Origin: Trissonchulus latispiculum
Lineage: Eukaryota; Nematoda; Enoplea; Enoplida; Ironidae
Direction of reading: 5' to 3'
Assembly (NCBI GenBank): GCA_030248195.1
Contig: JASAND010017590.1
Span: 1 to 64,000, forward strand
DNA: 64,000 nt
Translations under genes and position numbers: made by a program
The notes under the pieces: model-generated
Databases searched by the model: none
What the model saw: only the letters and a program-made list of their open reading frames with translations
What the model was told of the DNA's origin: nothing
Shown: one piece after another, positions 51,701-63,905 of the stretch
Numbering within the stretch: position 1 is the first letter of the stretch
How the letters are laid out: every line of letters begins with the position of its first letter

Positions 51701-52114
51701 TATCAAAAGGGAATTACGTTTTAATAAAACATTTTTGTTCAACTATTTGAAAGACTGAAGTATCAGTATAAAACAGCAAGAAAATAGTATGCACCTACAA
51801 TGAACTACGAATCGGACACTGAAAACGGTTAATTTGTTTTGGTTATATATACATATTAAGGTTCTGTCCAAACTTTTCTGGCGAGAACTATGATTTAGAG
51901 CAGCGAGCAGTGAAGTTCTAGAGCTCTGAAGTGCATTCCTGCGTATCCAAACAGTCCATGCCAGACCAGTATGTAATTTTAACGTTTTGTAAGGCATGAG
52001 ACATGAATTTAATGTTTAAAATTTTTCTAGGTTGGAGGCTCTATTTTGAGTCTTGTTCATGCCGTTATTCATGTTTGGGTCTGTTGTAAGAACATTTCCT
52101 GTTGCGAATCGTAA
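45702..52114 (+). CDS. DEG/ENaC family sodium channel subunit (copy 1)
   Basis: Exons 45702-46094, 47220-47965, 51499-51664, 52031-52114 give 462 aa in continuous frame. DEG/ENaC proteins are trimeric amiloride-type sodium channels with two membrane segments and a Cys-rich extracellular domain. Visible here: the gating HG motif at 28-29, TM1 about 44-64, an ELPQLGICIP segment after TM1 (equivalent to the FPAVTIC region of other members), and more than a dozen extracellular cysteines, including the HRC and CKCAPYE motifs. TM2 follows FGSVGGIFGLW and has a G-G-S selectivity-filter motif. The third intron starts with GC rather than GT (51665-51666, GCAAGT). Intron 2 holds two TTAA-flanked elements. 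A close paralogue lies about 6 kb downstream. The ligand (peptide, proton or bile acid in other animals) cannot be told. Confidence 0.85.
46447..46530. repeat. (ATAC)n/(AT)n microsatellite in DEG/ENaC copy 1 intron 1
   Basis: TACA tetramers pass into TA dinucleotides. Open frames across it in both strands are low-complexity artefacts. Confidence 0.93.
48830..49805. mobile_element. TTAA-flanked element, family 3 short copy
   Basis: Starts GGTGGTGATTCCCTTTGG and ends CCAAAAGGAATCACCACC, with TTGA (a decayed TTAA) at 48826-48829 and TTAA at 49806-49809. Inverted relative to the long copy at 30942-34440 and lacking its minisatellite and palindrome. It lies in intron 2 of DEG/ENaC copy 1. Confidence 0.75.
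49810..51059. mobile_element. TTAA-flanked element, family 2 full copy
   Basis: Starts GGGGGGTCCATG and ends CATGGTGGACTCCCCCCC, between TTAA at 49806-49809 and 51060-51063. The internal phrase GTGTTAAACATAGGAAA is the inverse of one in 43370-43788. It shares its left TTAA with the preceding element. Confidence 0.75.
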
Positions 52115-53592
52115 CTAATTTTCACCGAATCGCTGTCTACGTCTTGTGACAAAAACAGATGGACAAATTGTATTATTACTTATAGTACTTTGAGATTTTA
52201 CGCTTTATTATGAAAGTAATGTCAACGTTTGTGGATCCTAACAAACGCTAGCTTTGCGTACTATTAAAATATATTTTCTACCTTTATTAATTTCTACTCC
52301 CGTTAATTAATTTCAGTTTCATGCACAACAGTCGCTGCGTTTTATATGGTTTCCTATGTGCCCTTAATGGGTCTATTAGCTTGTTGGTGATTTTATATTT
52401 TAATGGATGTATTAGAAAGTACGTGCACAAGTTGTTTTTCTGTTTTATGAAGTTAAAATTAAGACACTCAGGGTTATATAATGGGATCTAGATGTCTTTC
52501 TGTGGTTAACTTAACGGTTGAGACGAGCAGCGGTGGAAACAACTTCTCAATTGATTCAACTAAATTGATTAATATGACACATTCATACATTCCATCACCA
52601 ATTCAGTAATTTTCATAAATTATTTAAAGAGCTATGACACTGAATAAAAGGTTTCAAAAGAGCTTCAACACTGAACCACTAAAGAGCCGCACATTTGATC
52701 GTATAAAACAGCTAACTGTATCATCGCGAATGTAGCTAAACTTCCGTTTGATATTAGACTGTTGGAAAAGCAAAGAGATAAACTCTGCGCTGCTTGACTG
52801 CTAGAATGTATAGGACTGGTAACAGCCTAGATTTGTGATAAAACCTGTTGAGTAATGGTCAAATCGTCAATTAATCACGATTGAAAAAATTTAATAAAAG
52901 TCTATTTTGAGCACAAGAACAAAACGTCAGATTTGACAGAGGTTGCTGAATGCCTTACAAATTTACCTTTTATGTTTGCAAGCTTCTGAAAAATACAGTG
53001 CGCTCGTACCCCATACTCTCTATGTTTAATTTAAAAATATACCGAACTCGTTCCTGCTAACCAAATGCTAGGTAAACAAATGAAACATCCAGTAGTGTGT
53101 TAGGATCAGTCCCAGTTTTTGAAGAACAAATATTGTTATGCACCAGAATTGTTTGTAGCGAAATGATTTTTTCTTTAATATACAATTGATTAGCGCTCTA
53201 TCTGGATAAATTGGATATTAGTACTACATGTAGAGTTCAGGCTTGAGGCCATTTAATGCTTTTCTGCCTTATATGGACACTCTTCCAAATCAGCCAGGGT
53301 AGGGTAGTTGCGGGAGCAAGACCCATCTTGCCCCAACCCCTAGATACACGCCTGGCTCGGTTGGCTGTCTCCTAAAATCTTGTTTCTGTCTAGTACTACA
53401 CTATGTCTTAATCAAGACTGGGTTCAATTTGCTTAATGAGATATGGAAAACAAATGGGTATGTTACTGAGCCATTTAGTTATAATTAACTGTCATAACTG
53501 TTTGACAAATAACAGGCGATGCTTTTCAGCACGTTGTGGACTACATTTGTTATTACCGTCGACATACTATACTTAGTAGCATGTGTACATAA
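52115..53592. other. Intergenic DNA between the DEG/ENaC copies, left part
   Basis: 3' flank of copy 1; no gene or clear repeat seen. Confidence 0.35.
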
Positions 53593-53945
53593 TAGAGATG
53601 AGCACGGCCGCTGACAAAATTCGGCCCGGCCCGGCCCGTCAAAAGCAAATTTCGAAAGTTCAAATAACAACATTATTTCAAAGGCTTCAATGAATGGTGG
53701 AAACGCTAAATTAGGCTTTGAAATTTTATACTTTCTGTAAATAATCAGAATGAGTAAATGTAACGCTAATTTTAGTGTCAGTTGACAAAATTGTTTAGAG
53801 TTGAATCGGTCCGTTTCTGCCCGCTCCGGCCCGCTGTTAAAAATTTTCTCTACCCGGCGCGGCCAGGCCAGCTAACAAATGGATGTCGACCCGGCCCAGC
53901 CCGCGGGCCGGGCGGGGCCTGGATGGGCCGAAATGCTTATCTCTA
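53593..53945. mobile_element. hAT-like MITE copy A with GGCCC pentamers
   Basis: Starts TAGAGATGAGCACGGCC and ends GGCCGAAATGCTTATCTCTA. CGGCCCGGCCCG repeats flank an AT-rich core shared with copy B (ATTTCGAAA, ATTATTTCAAAGG, GAATGAG). No intact target duplication. Confidence 0.8.
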
Positions 53946-55472
53946 CTCTAGTACATGATAACTAAGAGTGTGACAAACGTCTTTCTTTTAAAGTTTGTGA
54001 ACCAATGTTAAGCTAGAGGAAGTATACGTTAAACTATGCAATCAGTTAAGCAGATAATCCAAACAGTTTTGGCTGGGTCAGTTGATTATCTTGGTGGAGG
54101 GTGGAGAAACAAGTCAGAAACCAGAAGTTCTCTTCTAAAAACTAGAGAGGTAAGCAAATTTAGTCAAGTTAACTAACTGATGGATACCTCCTAATGTTTA
54201 TCGACCTTCCCAACACATTCTCTCATTTTGATGGGACTTAGGTGTGTGGAAATTCAATGCAGAGATGAGAGGTCGCACAGTCTTTGGCTTTTCTTCTTGA
54301 TATCGGAAATATACAAAGTTGTAGATAGTGAATGTGTCAATCGGTTCAGACAGCAGCGCCGGTATGGTACAAAAATTAGCTGCAGTAGCACTGATATATA
54401 CTGCTGTTTGTATGTGGTATCGAATGTGAACGTATTGGTAAGATGTTTCAAAGCTGCTTGGGGTTAACCTTTATTTTGAACCTTTATGCGGAAACTCGGA
54501 CAGCATACTTCGCTTTTCGTTCAATTCTCCTCTGGCAGCTGTCGTTATTTGTCGAACACCCAAGAATGATGAGAAACTCGTTCGCTGTTTAGATTATTGA
54601 AGCTAATAATTGAAAGACATTTTTGATGAGGACACTAAACATTTGTTTAAGTCAAGACACACTGGCGTACACCCATAAATTATTAAAAATTAAACGAGAA
54701 AATGTGTCTGTTTCCTGAAAGGTTAGGTATTTTAAAAACAAAAACTCCTTCAAAGCGTGCTCTGCAGTGTCCGATTGAATTCAGTTGAAATTAACTCACG
54801 AAGGTTTTCATCAAATGGCAGCAGCTATTTTTGTCCAATGTGAATTTATCCATCAAAAAGCGGCGTCAACTCAATACTTACATCTGACTTGCCAAGTGAC
54901 CTTCAGCCTCACCTGTTCACATATTAAGCCAGTCAGCTTTGTAGCAAACCTGTTCTTATTAATGACAGCTGTTACTTGAAGGTTTAAACTAATTAGAGAA
55001 TTTTAGTTTTAATCTTAATCTATCAACCAATCAATCAATTCACCAATCATCCAATCAGTCCTGAGATGACAGGTGACAAGTCAGTGATCTAGGCCAATTA
55101 ATCAATGCTTAGTTGATACACAGCTTAGCTTATGAGCTAGCAACGCATTAATATTAATATATCAGATAAACGAAACTCTTTAGGCCAGCAGTATTGCGTG
55201 AGAGAAAACGTTTCAAGTTCCTTCTAGAGAAACCACAGTTATCATCATTGAAAAGCAAGAACGATAAAGCTCAAGATTCGGATTTTCGAGTTTTTGACTA
55301 TTAATTACTAAAACACCTGTCTTTCAAGATGATACTTGTATTTTGACGGTTGCTTTAGTGTTGAAATATATCCACCCTCCTGTATCACCTGCACTAGTTG
55401 GTTTCCAAATGTCCTATACTTGATTATTTTTCTCACTGACTTTCTTTCAGATCTTTCTCAAATAGATACTTA
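53946..55472. other. Gene-free DNA between the hAT-like copies
   Basis: A short piece of the foldback family occurs near 53955-53980 (AACTAAGAGTGTGACAAACG). Nothing else recognised. Confidence 0.4.
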
Positions 55473-55925
55473 CTAGATAGTAGAGATGAGCACGGGCCGG
55501 ATTTTTTCGGCCCGGCCCGGCCCGGCCCGCTCCAAAATCTTGCTCGGCCCGGCCCGGCCCGGCCCGCTGTCAAAACTTTTCGGCCCGGCCCGGCCCGCAA
55601 ACTAACAAAATTCGGCCCGGCCCGGCCCGCCAAAAGAAAATTTCGAAAATATAACTAACAATATTATTTCAAAGGATTTAGTGAGTGCTGGAAACGCTAA
55701 ATTATGCTACGAAATCTTAAATTTTGCTGTGAAACAACCTGAATGAGCAAATGTAATGCTAATTTTAGTGATTTGACAACATTTCTTAGAGTCTAACCGG
55801 CCCGTTTCGACCCGTTCCGGCCCGCTGTTGAAAAATTTCTCGGCCCGGCCCGGCCCGGCCCGCGGGCCGGGCCGGGGCGGGCCGGGCCGGGCCGACGGGC
55901 CGAAATGCTCATCTCTACTAGATAG
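55473..55925. mobile_element. hAT-like MITE copy B with GGCCC pentamers and 8 bp target duplication
   Basis: The element 55481-55917 has perfect TAGAGATGAGCA / TGCTCATCTCTA ends and is flanked by CTAGATAG on both sides (55473-55480, 55918-55925). Both sides carry blocks of CGGCC pentamers. The TAGAG start and 8 bp duplication fit hAT. It is less decayed than copy A. Confidence 0.88.
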
Positions 55926-56196
55926 ATAGATTAGGTCTTAGGCTACTTAGGTTTTATTGAACGAACAACGTAATTAAAATTTCCTTGAAAATATCTATAC
56001 ATCTGACCGTAAGAATAGGCATCTAATGAAATGAAATGTAATGAAAGGTAATGAAATAATTCCGTAGCAGTTTATTTCATAGACCACAAAATTTCATCTG
56101 GTGAATAAGCTGTTAGGATATCTCTCATGGCTGCTTTACATAAGTCACTGACAAATATGTATACATGTCAAATGTGAGATAATTTTAACCTGACAC

Positions 56197-56575
56197 ATTA
56201 ACATAGGGTCGGGTCCGGGGGTGGCTTGTCCCCAGAAAATTTTGAGGGTTCTAGCACGTTGAACTGAAAGTTTCAAGGGGGCTTGCACCTCAAGAATGAA
56301 ATGATGAAATTTTTGGAAAAATTAACGCTATTTTTATTAAAATTTACCACAAAAGCTTCAGTTTTTAAAGAAAAATTTTAAAATAGAAAATTTTAGTTAA
56401 AAAACTGAAATTTTTTAAAGTTTTAGTGAAAAACTAATTTTTCCGGCTATTTTTCTTACTCTTTCGTCATTGTTTCGTTACTCCTTGTCCTTGACGGCGG
56501 TAGGGCTCATTCCTTGTCAGGGTTGGGGGGTTGGACGCCCAGACTCTCCCCGCGTTAACCTACACTGACGACTTT
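56197..56575. repeat. Dispersed repeat copy 2 (CATTAACATAGGGTCGGG)
   Basis: Partner of 21197-21625: CATTAACATAGGGTCGGG, GGTGGCTTGTCCCCAGAAAA and GTTAACCTACA in the same order. Confidence 0.6.
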
Positions 56576-56765
56576 AGTAGTTTAAGATCAAATGCTTCCT
56601 CGAATGTTGAATCTCCAACCTGAGGCCCAAGTAGTGTTAACTTGAGACATCACGGGTTCGCAAGACAAAAACTTCTTCACTTTTTTGTTAAAGAAATTGC
56701 AATGTACTGGAGCTTTCACTGAAACACTTTTTCTGCAACAAGTTCTCAATTTTTTTTTCCACGCG

Positions 56766-56793
56766 CGTGTGTGTGTGTGTGTGTGTGTGTGTG
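56766..56793. repeat. (TG)n microsatellite
   Basis: About 14 TG units. Confidence 0.95.
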
Positions 56794-56825
56794 AGAACAA
56801 ACCAAAATGGGCCTTACGGACTGAA

Positions 56826-58055
56826 GGGAGGGTCGCCGGATACCAAATTTTATAGTCACCGATTTCGCTTATTTTTGCTATAATATAACATACCTCCGTA
56901 TGTGTCTAAAACAAATTGTTAGGGTTCAGGATTAATCCAGTTGAGTGATATTGCAGTTCAAATCCCTACAATTTAGTATTTACGAATATGTGCCTCGCTG
57001 AGGGCTTCGAAGTCTTGTTCACAAAGGATGATGAAAGACCGCCGCATAACCAATACATCAAATTAAACACTCTGTCTGGGGCTATTTATGGCTGTACAAA
57101 TGACAATGATACGCCAAATAGCTTGCAAGTAACGGTGCTTGAACGATTTGATCAAACTCATTCCGATTGTTATTTATATAGTATATATATACTTCAAATT
57201 TAAAATTTTAACGCGCTCTATCTTCCTCACACTACTTTGTAGAGGCTTGGTGCAAGGAGATAAAATATTCAGAATATCGAGAGCTTCAATTTGGTATAAA
57301 ATTTGGCTATCTTTTGGAAAATTTGAAAATTTGGCATTTTTTGACTATAGGGCTCCGTCATCGAACTGAGGTAAGCATCCACAGTTCAACGCCAGCAACT
57401 GCCGTGAAACTAAGCAAACATCTTCTTTTCATATGTGAAAATTTGGTTGGAATGTCTTGGGTTTATTTATCCTGACTTATGGACCATTATATCCAAAAAT
57501 TTGAGGAAATGGCGTATTTTGAAGCAAAACGCCAACGCGGTGACCAAACGTGTGATCTACGCCCAAACAGCAGGGATCGTGCGAATGGAAATGGAAGCTC
57601 TTTTTGTGTACTGCGCTAATACGCGACTCTTATGCAGTGAATGGTTAATTCATTGCATGACGCAGCATTTCTTTGGTGACACTTGTGTAAATCAGAATTG
57701 TGCAAAAACCAACCTCTTCCAAATTTGAAAATTTCTAGAAAATCGCTGATTTAACTCAAAAACACCTCATATAGTTATTAATACGCTATGTAGTCCAGAT
57801 GAACATTCTGGCAAGTTATAGCTCCTTGGCTCTTGCACAGTGTTCAAGCTTTTGGTCACCCAGAAATTTACTTTATTGGTTTTCTCATGTTGAACACATG
57901 TCGGGGTTACCTTACCTTTGGAGGGCTATTGTGAATGAAAGGTAAAGTTTTGCAATAAACGCAACTGTCTTGTTTTGCGGACCCATGGGGAGTCCAAAAT
58001 ATGTGAAAATGAGAAAAATCGGAGATTGTCGAAAATTGGCGACGCCCCCCCTTAA
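56826..58055. repeat. TTAA family 2, copy C
   Basis: The left end has GGGAGGGTCGCCGGATA and the right end GGCGACGCCCCCC followed by TTAA. The right half matches 43370-43788 over several hundred bases by eye. The TTAA at the left end is not preserved. Confidence 0.6.
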
Positions 58056-58407
58056 GGACCTTCCGAACTCTAATCAGACGTGCTATTGCTTCGCGTCATG
58101 GTGACCCAGCTGAATTTCAATTTCAGTCATATAAGTCTTTTTATGTTTCTAGGCCCTTACAACCAAATACGTGTGATTAAATTTAATGTCGATATAATAC
58201 GTCATTAGTACGTCATTTTGTTATATTATCTCTAGCTATATATGAGCACAGATCAATAATAAACTGCTTTAATTAAGACAGTAAAATTTTCAATCGTTTC
58301 ATTTAATTAATTCATTTATTCAATCATTTAATTTGCAATTTACATTGATAGTTTATTCTTTCTGTTCAAGGTTTGTCCAAAGTGATTACATTTATGTAGT
58401 ATTAAGC

Positions 58408-61400
58408 ATGTCGTGCAGTGCAAAAACCACAGGCGTTAATGGTGTTAATGATGCAAAGCTGACCGTTAAAGAACCCAACTTTTTTTACAACTACTCCAAT
58501 TCATGGATTTTCCTTCGTCACTGCTTACTGTCACCCGACGTTGAAAATTTTCTGGAAAGCGGCGACAGTTTGTGGACTGATAGCCGTGGTGGCGCAGTCT
58601 GTGATAGCGTGTCTGAAACTGCATAACCAGCCAATCTTGACCAGTATTCAAAAGATACAAAACTACAGTATGGAGCTTCCCCAAGTGGGAGTTTGCGTGC
58701 CGGCGCGATTTCGCTACACGTGGTACAGTGAGTATAACGTAGATAGCTCTCTTCAGCAATACATTAATTTTCCGTTTGTCCTAGGCATGTTCAGCCACGC
58801 TTACAACCGTCAGGTAACTTTAACTGATTGATAATACTGCTCAGGGTATCTTGATCAAGCAAAGTATTTGCTGCTTTAAAGTACTGGTATCACTTTATAA
58901 AGATTTGACCTTGTCCACTTGAATTTATAACAAAAACAAGCAAGAGTTTTGTGCAAAATTTGTTGGGATTCGTGCAGAATTTAGGCAGAATCTGCAAATT
59001 GATACCAACGTATCACAAAGGCCCTGCTGCGAGCAAATTATTTTTGTATCTGTGAACTTGTCTCAGAAAAGTTTGAGCCAGATGCAAGAATATAGGTCAA
59101 TCTAGAGACATCAGATTGAGAAACATGGAGTCTATTATCGCTGGATTCAAACTGTACCAGCATTGACTTGTGTTTTAAAATTTTTCAATTTTGTTTTTCA
59201 GTGCAAAATACCGTGTTTAAAAATATCTATAGCATAATGAGTACAGCGTGCTGTGTGGCAGCTTCGCAAGACAGCTCAGTACTTTAAAGGCGTTGTTCGA
59301 AATAATTACTTGCACATAAATAGTGATAAAATTACCCAACAATAACCGATGCGTTGCGACACATAGCTGAATTAACCATGTATATATACGCCAGCACTGG
59401 TTGTTTGGACTCTGTAAACTAGTTTACTTAAGTTTATGTAGCAACAGTATTCCATATACAGAAAGGTCTGCTTTCGCTGTCGCAGTACCTAATTTGCATA
59501 ACATTTATATATACTACATTGACATTCTTCATGTACTGAAACTGAATTTCATGTGCATTTTATAGGAGGCGACATAGAAACCACTATCTGCATGTTAAAT
59601 GTCTTTAAAAACCGATTATAGTAGACCTGCTGCGCCGAGGCGCAGCAGGAATAACTGATGCCTTCTAAGTAAGCAATATGGCTATATATTCTTATTTTGT
59701 GAGCAGTAACTAAGAAACAACAGTCAAACGTACAGAATACCTGTAATGGATTCTCTATGCATTTTCTTAAAACTATGACCAAGTGAATAAAAAGTCGTTT
59801 CTGTTGCCAAAACAGTGAAACACCGTACGGCATAAATAGTTTTGAAACATAAAGCTCTGGTAACTTGTAAGCGTCGTATGCGTGGTATGACTAACTTCCA
59901 TTATTTTATGTTGAGTCAAATCAAACCATTCGACTGCTTTGCGGTCGGGAATGTGGATTTAACTTGCCCTTCAGAATCAGAAGTTTACATCCACAAGCCT
60001 GTCCATAAGGCGACCAGTGCATGAAAAAGAAGAGCAGGATTTTTTACTCCACTGCTTCTTAACGACATCTGGATTATTCTATATAATTTTAATAGGCAAC
60101 TTGAATCTAGGCTCTAATCAGTTCCATTTAATATAAATAGCTACAGTTAAACCTCATAAGTAGGTCCTACGTACTACAGACACCACCTTTATATGGCTTC
60201 CCAATCAGTTTGATATCTGAACATGAGCATACTATTTCAGCTGATGTATGATGTCTACAATAATCTAACTTCGAAGTCAGAAGCAATCAAAGAACAATAC
60301 CAGCAGCTGCTATTAGACACCAACTCAAGCGATTTTGCCGATTTGGTAGATAAGGGTTCCTTCACTTGTGAAGAACTTGTCAAAGATTGTTATTTCGAAG
60401 GTTCAAGCAAGTCAATAGAAAATTGCACTACGGCTAAGCAAATTAGTCCACAAGGAGTTTGCTGCCATACAGCGAAAGTAAATCAACTAGCTCCCGGCTC
60501 CACAATGGGCATAGAGGTAACGGTACGAATACCGACACCTCTGAATGCGCATCAAATACGAGAATTCAATTTGCCGCTTACGAATGGAGCCTACTTCACA
60601 CTGTATGATATCGAATCGGGATTGATGGACTTTAGCAGTCACAGCTGTCCGGAAGGCAGTGTAGTGAATATAGAGCTTGAATTGAAGAAAGAGTCTTATC
60701 TTCCTCGTCCAGATTTTCCCTGTCAAGATAATGGTGAAAATGAAATCGTCTGCCTTCACCGCTGTATGTTTCAACGAATATTCAAAGCATGCAACTGCTC
60801 TCCGTATGAGATTTGGCAAAGTAGAATCACTTCGGAAAGACTTTGTCAACCATCGGATGTCGCTAACTGTGTGTTTCCAAAGATAGTTGAGCCACAGAGA
60901 ATGAACGAAGCAATCCTTAACTGCAAGCATTCTTGCAAGCCGCATTGTTCTCGTACTTTGTTTGCAAAGACACTTTCATATGCTGCGTAAGTTTACAGAC
61001 AGGGCTTGAATGGACAGCCTAAGTGAAGTGACTCTTCCATAGAAACCCACAAACACACGCACACACACAAACAAACACACACACAGACAGACACACACAC
61101 GCACACACACACACACACTCACACAAAAATACACACACATACATGTACATACACGCACACACACTCTTTGACTTCGAGCTAACCGGATATTAAAACAATA
61201 GCCCAAGGAATATCAAATTTCAACTCTCAGAACCGGAAAGTGACCGGCCATTCGACTGCTTTGCCACCGGTCAAATGAAAATGGCTTCATTTTATACCAT
61301 ACACTATGCCAAAACGCACAGTTGTTCAGTGTACCAGGCCGGAAATATTTTTTCGTTTTTTGAACAGGACGCGACCATAAATCATTCAATTTGGTTCAAA

Positions 61401-62604
61401 CCAAAATATTGTAAGCAAACTAAATTCAACCCGAGGAGAAACAAAAGATCTACTCAGCAGAACTGTACGAGAAGCCCACTTTACTGTGCAGCTATTCGAA
61501 CTCAGACATTCAGTTACGGGCCATGGATTGGACATGAATGAATTTCGGAAACGTTTTGGGCCAAGGACCAACATGATAAAGTATGAGTCATTTGGCATGT
61601 TTACCATTTTTTAGGATTTAGCATTTACTGTCACAAACGTACAGTAACTTAAATTAAAAGAAAATTAAAATAAAAAAGATGGAAATATCACCAAAATATG
61701 ACCACCTGTTGCATAAATTTTACTTACCACTTTGGCTAATCACATCTAAATCAAACTACGTTATATTCCTTTTGCTTTCAGATATTCTAGATCCGCTACT
61801 ACGTTGTGGGGTTTGGAAGATCTCAGTAAAAATATCCTTTCTATAAATATATTTTATGGCAGTCTTCAGTATGTGCTGAGCGAGCAATTTTATGGCACAT
61901 CTTTCAACGACTTATTTGGTAGCATCGGCGGTATATTTGGACTATGGGTTCGTTTTTTGCAGTTTTTGTCCAGTTTACTTATTGTTTGTTTGCTGGTTTT
62001 TTTAGTACAGAGAACATTGTAACGGATGGTTTGAGTTCATTTAGATCACAGGGTAATCGTAGTGCCACTTGTTGAGGATAGCTTCAGTTATTTCTGGTCA
62101 ACATTAAAGCACTCACTATTTATTTCTCCACCAGTTCGCTTAACAGTGTATTTTTAAAGGATTTCTTCCAGGTGGGCATTGTGCGATGGGCTCTCGGGAC
62201 GACTTGGGAAAAATCTCGGGACGGCTTGGGAAAAAACGTTTCGGGGAGCGGAAAAGTTAGCTTTTGCAAACATCAGCCAATATTAATATTTTTTGGAATA
62301 TTTTGCATATTTCCCAAAAATGTTCAGATTTTAGGCTAAGAATAGAACGTTTTACGGAACAAATCTCCGGCGAAGCAAGAACATTTTTAAAAAACATTTT
62401 TTTCAAAGATTTGGGAGCCAGAAAACTCTAGGGGGACAGCATAATCCGAGAAAGCTGTGATGTCATAGATTTATTTCTTTTTAAACTTTCTAGGTTGGCG
62501 GCTCCATTCTTAGTTTAATTCATGCCCTGATATATGCTGTTTGCTGTTCAAAGAATGTGTCACACACACAGGAAATACCTTTACAGGAAAAGCCACATTT
62601 TTGA
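58408..62604 (+). CDS. DEG/ENaC family sodium channel subunit (copy 2), with a frameshift in exon 1
   Basis: Exons 58408-58813, 60241-60986, 61782-61947, 62494-62604. Exons 2 and 3 have exactly the lengths of copy 1 (746 and 166 nt) and the same phases. The product has the HG motif, TM1, a Cys-rich ectodomain ending in SCKPHCS, the [11 protein letters not shown] pre-TM2 segment, GGS and a longer C-terminal tail than copy 1. Exon 1 is 406 nt, one more than a multiple of three. The frame from the ATG at 58408 reaches the T7 run at 58480-58486 and must lose one base there to join the frame encoding HGF and TM1. Either the run is a sequencing error, the allele is broken, or translation begins at the later ATG 58541 and omits the HG motif. 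Intron 3 uses a normal GT donor where copy 1 uses GC. Confidence 0.78.
58480..58486 (+). other. T7 homopolymer at the frameshift of DEG/ENaC copy 2
   Basis: Seven Ts separate two overlapping open frames. Upstream (from 58408) is an N-terminal tail similar in length to copy 1. Downstream, the frame reads TTTPIHGF, matching ETTPIHGF of copy 1. Removal of one base would unite them; the sequence as given does not. Confidence 0.75.
61045..61163. repeat. (CA)n microsatellite in DEG/ENaC copy 2 intron 2
   Basis: Imperfect CA/ACAC tract with G and T interruptions; both strands show low-complexity open frames. Confidence 0.93.
62150..62470. repeat. Decayed relative of the G-tract MITEs in DEG/ENaC copy 2 intron 3
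   Basis: Contains TTTTAGGCTAAGAATAG and ATCTCCGGCGAAGC, matching the core of the copies at 6480 and 8653. Ends are too altered to place. Confidence 0.5.
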
Positions 62605-62769
62605 AACTATTCAGTTGTAAACAACAAAACTGCAGTCAAGGAAGTACCTGATTTATAAAACAGTTATGTACTCAATCTCTAGGATGTCTAATTGCACAAA
62701 GTCTGGTGATATATAACTAACAATACTACTGGAACGGAGACTAACCAAACTCTTAAATCTTTTTGACTT

Positions 62770-63670
62770 CACACATATCATTCTTTCCTTCCTTCTTTAA
62801 ATCCAGTTATTCCGCAGGAATGAAAGCATTGTGATCTCCGTTCGGACTGAAAACGTCCGGTTTTCTGCGTTGACGAGTCATCGACGCAGAACAGGCGATG
62901 GTGCCTTAGGTTAAAGCGGTTAGGCAGCGGGAATCGGTTGAGAAAGACGCTGAGACCCCGAAAGCGGTCCACTAATGTGATCAGGAGGTCGGGAATCGGA
63001 CGACGGGCGTTCCGCTCCCGCCTTTTTCGTGGTGTCTGGACCAAGGATTTGGTCTACATGGCTTCGCCAGATGACAGAACCAACTTTAACTTTGTTAAAG
63101 ACTGGAGAGGTTCTCTGCTTAATAACTCCTTAAATCACTTCAGTTTCCGTTGCCCTCAGTAGTCCTTTACCCAAACGTTTTGGCCCACGACAAACGGCCG
63201 GTTTTGGACAGAATTAGGACACGTAGCCTTGGGGAGTGGTTTAAGCAAATCGAGGCGGTTCCGCAGCTTCTCCCCTTTTAAGTAATCGGATGAAGACTTG
63301 TTCACAGAGTTAGAGTGGAGCGATAGACAAACAGGAATTTATCTAGTTTTTCTTTGTTCGAGCCGACGGTTCCTTGTATGCGCTTGAAGGTGTTCTTGAA
63401 GGTTTGCACAAATCAGTCAGCTGGGCGATAGGTTGACTGATGGCATGGAGCCTGTATAAATGTGCTCGAACCCACATCGCGCTTTGTGTATGATTTAAAC
63501 TTGAACGAATGGAAAGGCGCCCAGTTGTCTGTTACAATGTGAGCTGGCAAACTGAAACGGTCAAAAATAGAGAAAAGAGTGGAAACAACAATAGAAGCTG
63601 AATTTGTGGCAATAGTGATAACTTCTGGCCATTTGCTATAACTGTCTACAAGTATTAGCCAGAGGGTATA
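62770..63670 (-). pseudogene. Ty3/gypsy-type LTR retrotransposon remnant: integrase and C-terminal region
   Basis: Read on the minus strand, 63660-63300 encodes an integrase core: LVDSYSKWPEV holds the first catalytic Asp and IVTDN the second. The region that should hold the catalytic Glu before FVQTFK is disrupted, with a stop there (about 63408). Further along, SVIWRSHVDQIL resembles the C-terminal segment typical of Ty3/gypsy integrases. Stops show it is dead. No LTR was identified inside the window. Confidence 0.78.
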
Positions 63671-63792
63671 TAAAAACAGTCACTTAGTCAACGTTGGAAT
63701 TGAAGGCCATAATAAAATGCTGAAAATTAATGGCCGATGAAACAATTAAACTGCAACATATCCAATGAAATTGAAGCCAAGATAAATGCTAC

Positions 63793-63905
63793 CAAGAGTA
63801 CATAATAACTAAGAGTGTGACAAGCGTCAAGCGCTTAGTTATCAGGCTTGGGACATCATCTGCTCGATAACGGCTGCCCCCCCCACAAATTAGACCCATC
63901 ACTTC
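63793..63905. mobile_element. Partial or diverged second copy of the foldback element
   Basis: CAAGAGTACATAAT followed by AAGAGTGTGACAAGCGTCA and later CCCCCCCACAAATT match the left arm of the element at 36271. The downstream half is not found before the window ends. Confidence 0.7.

Noticed and set aside
60976..61206. Cys/Val-rich minus-strand frame
   Set aside because: Translation of the CA microsatellite in an intron of DEG/ENaC copy 2.
62938..63162. Plus-strand 74-codon frame rich in Arg
   Set aside because: Shadow of the Ty3/gypsy integrase C-terminal region on the minus strand.
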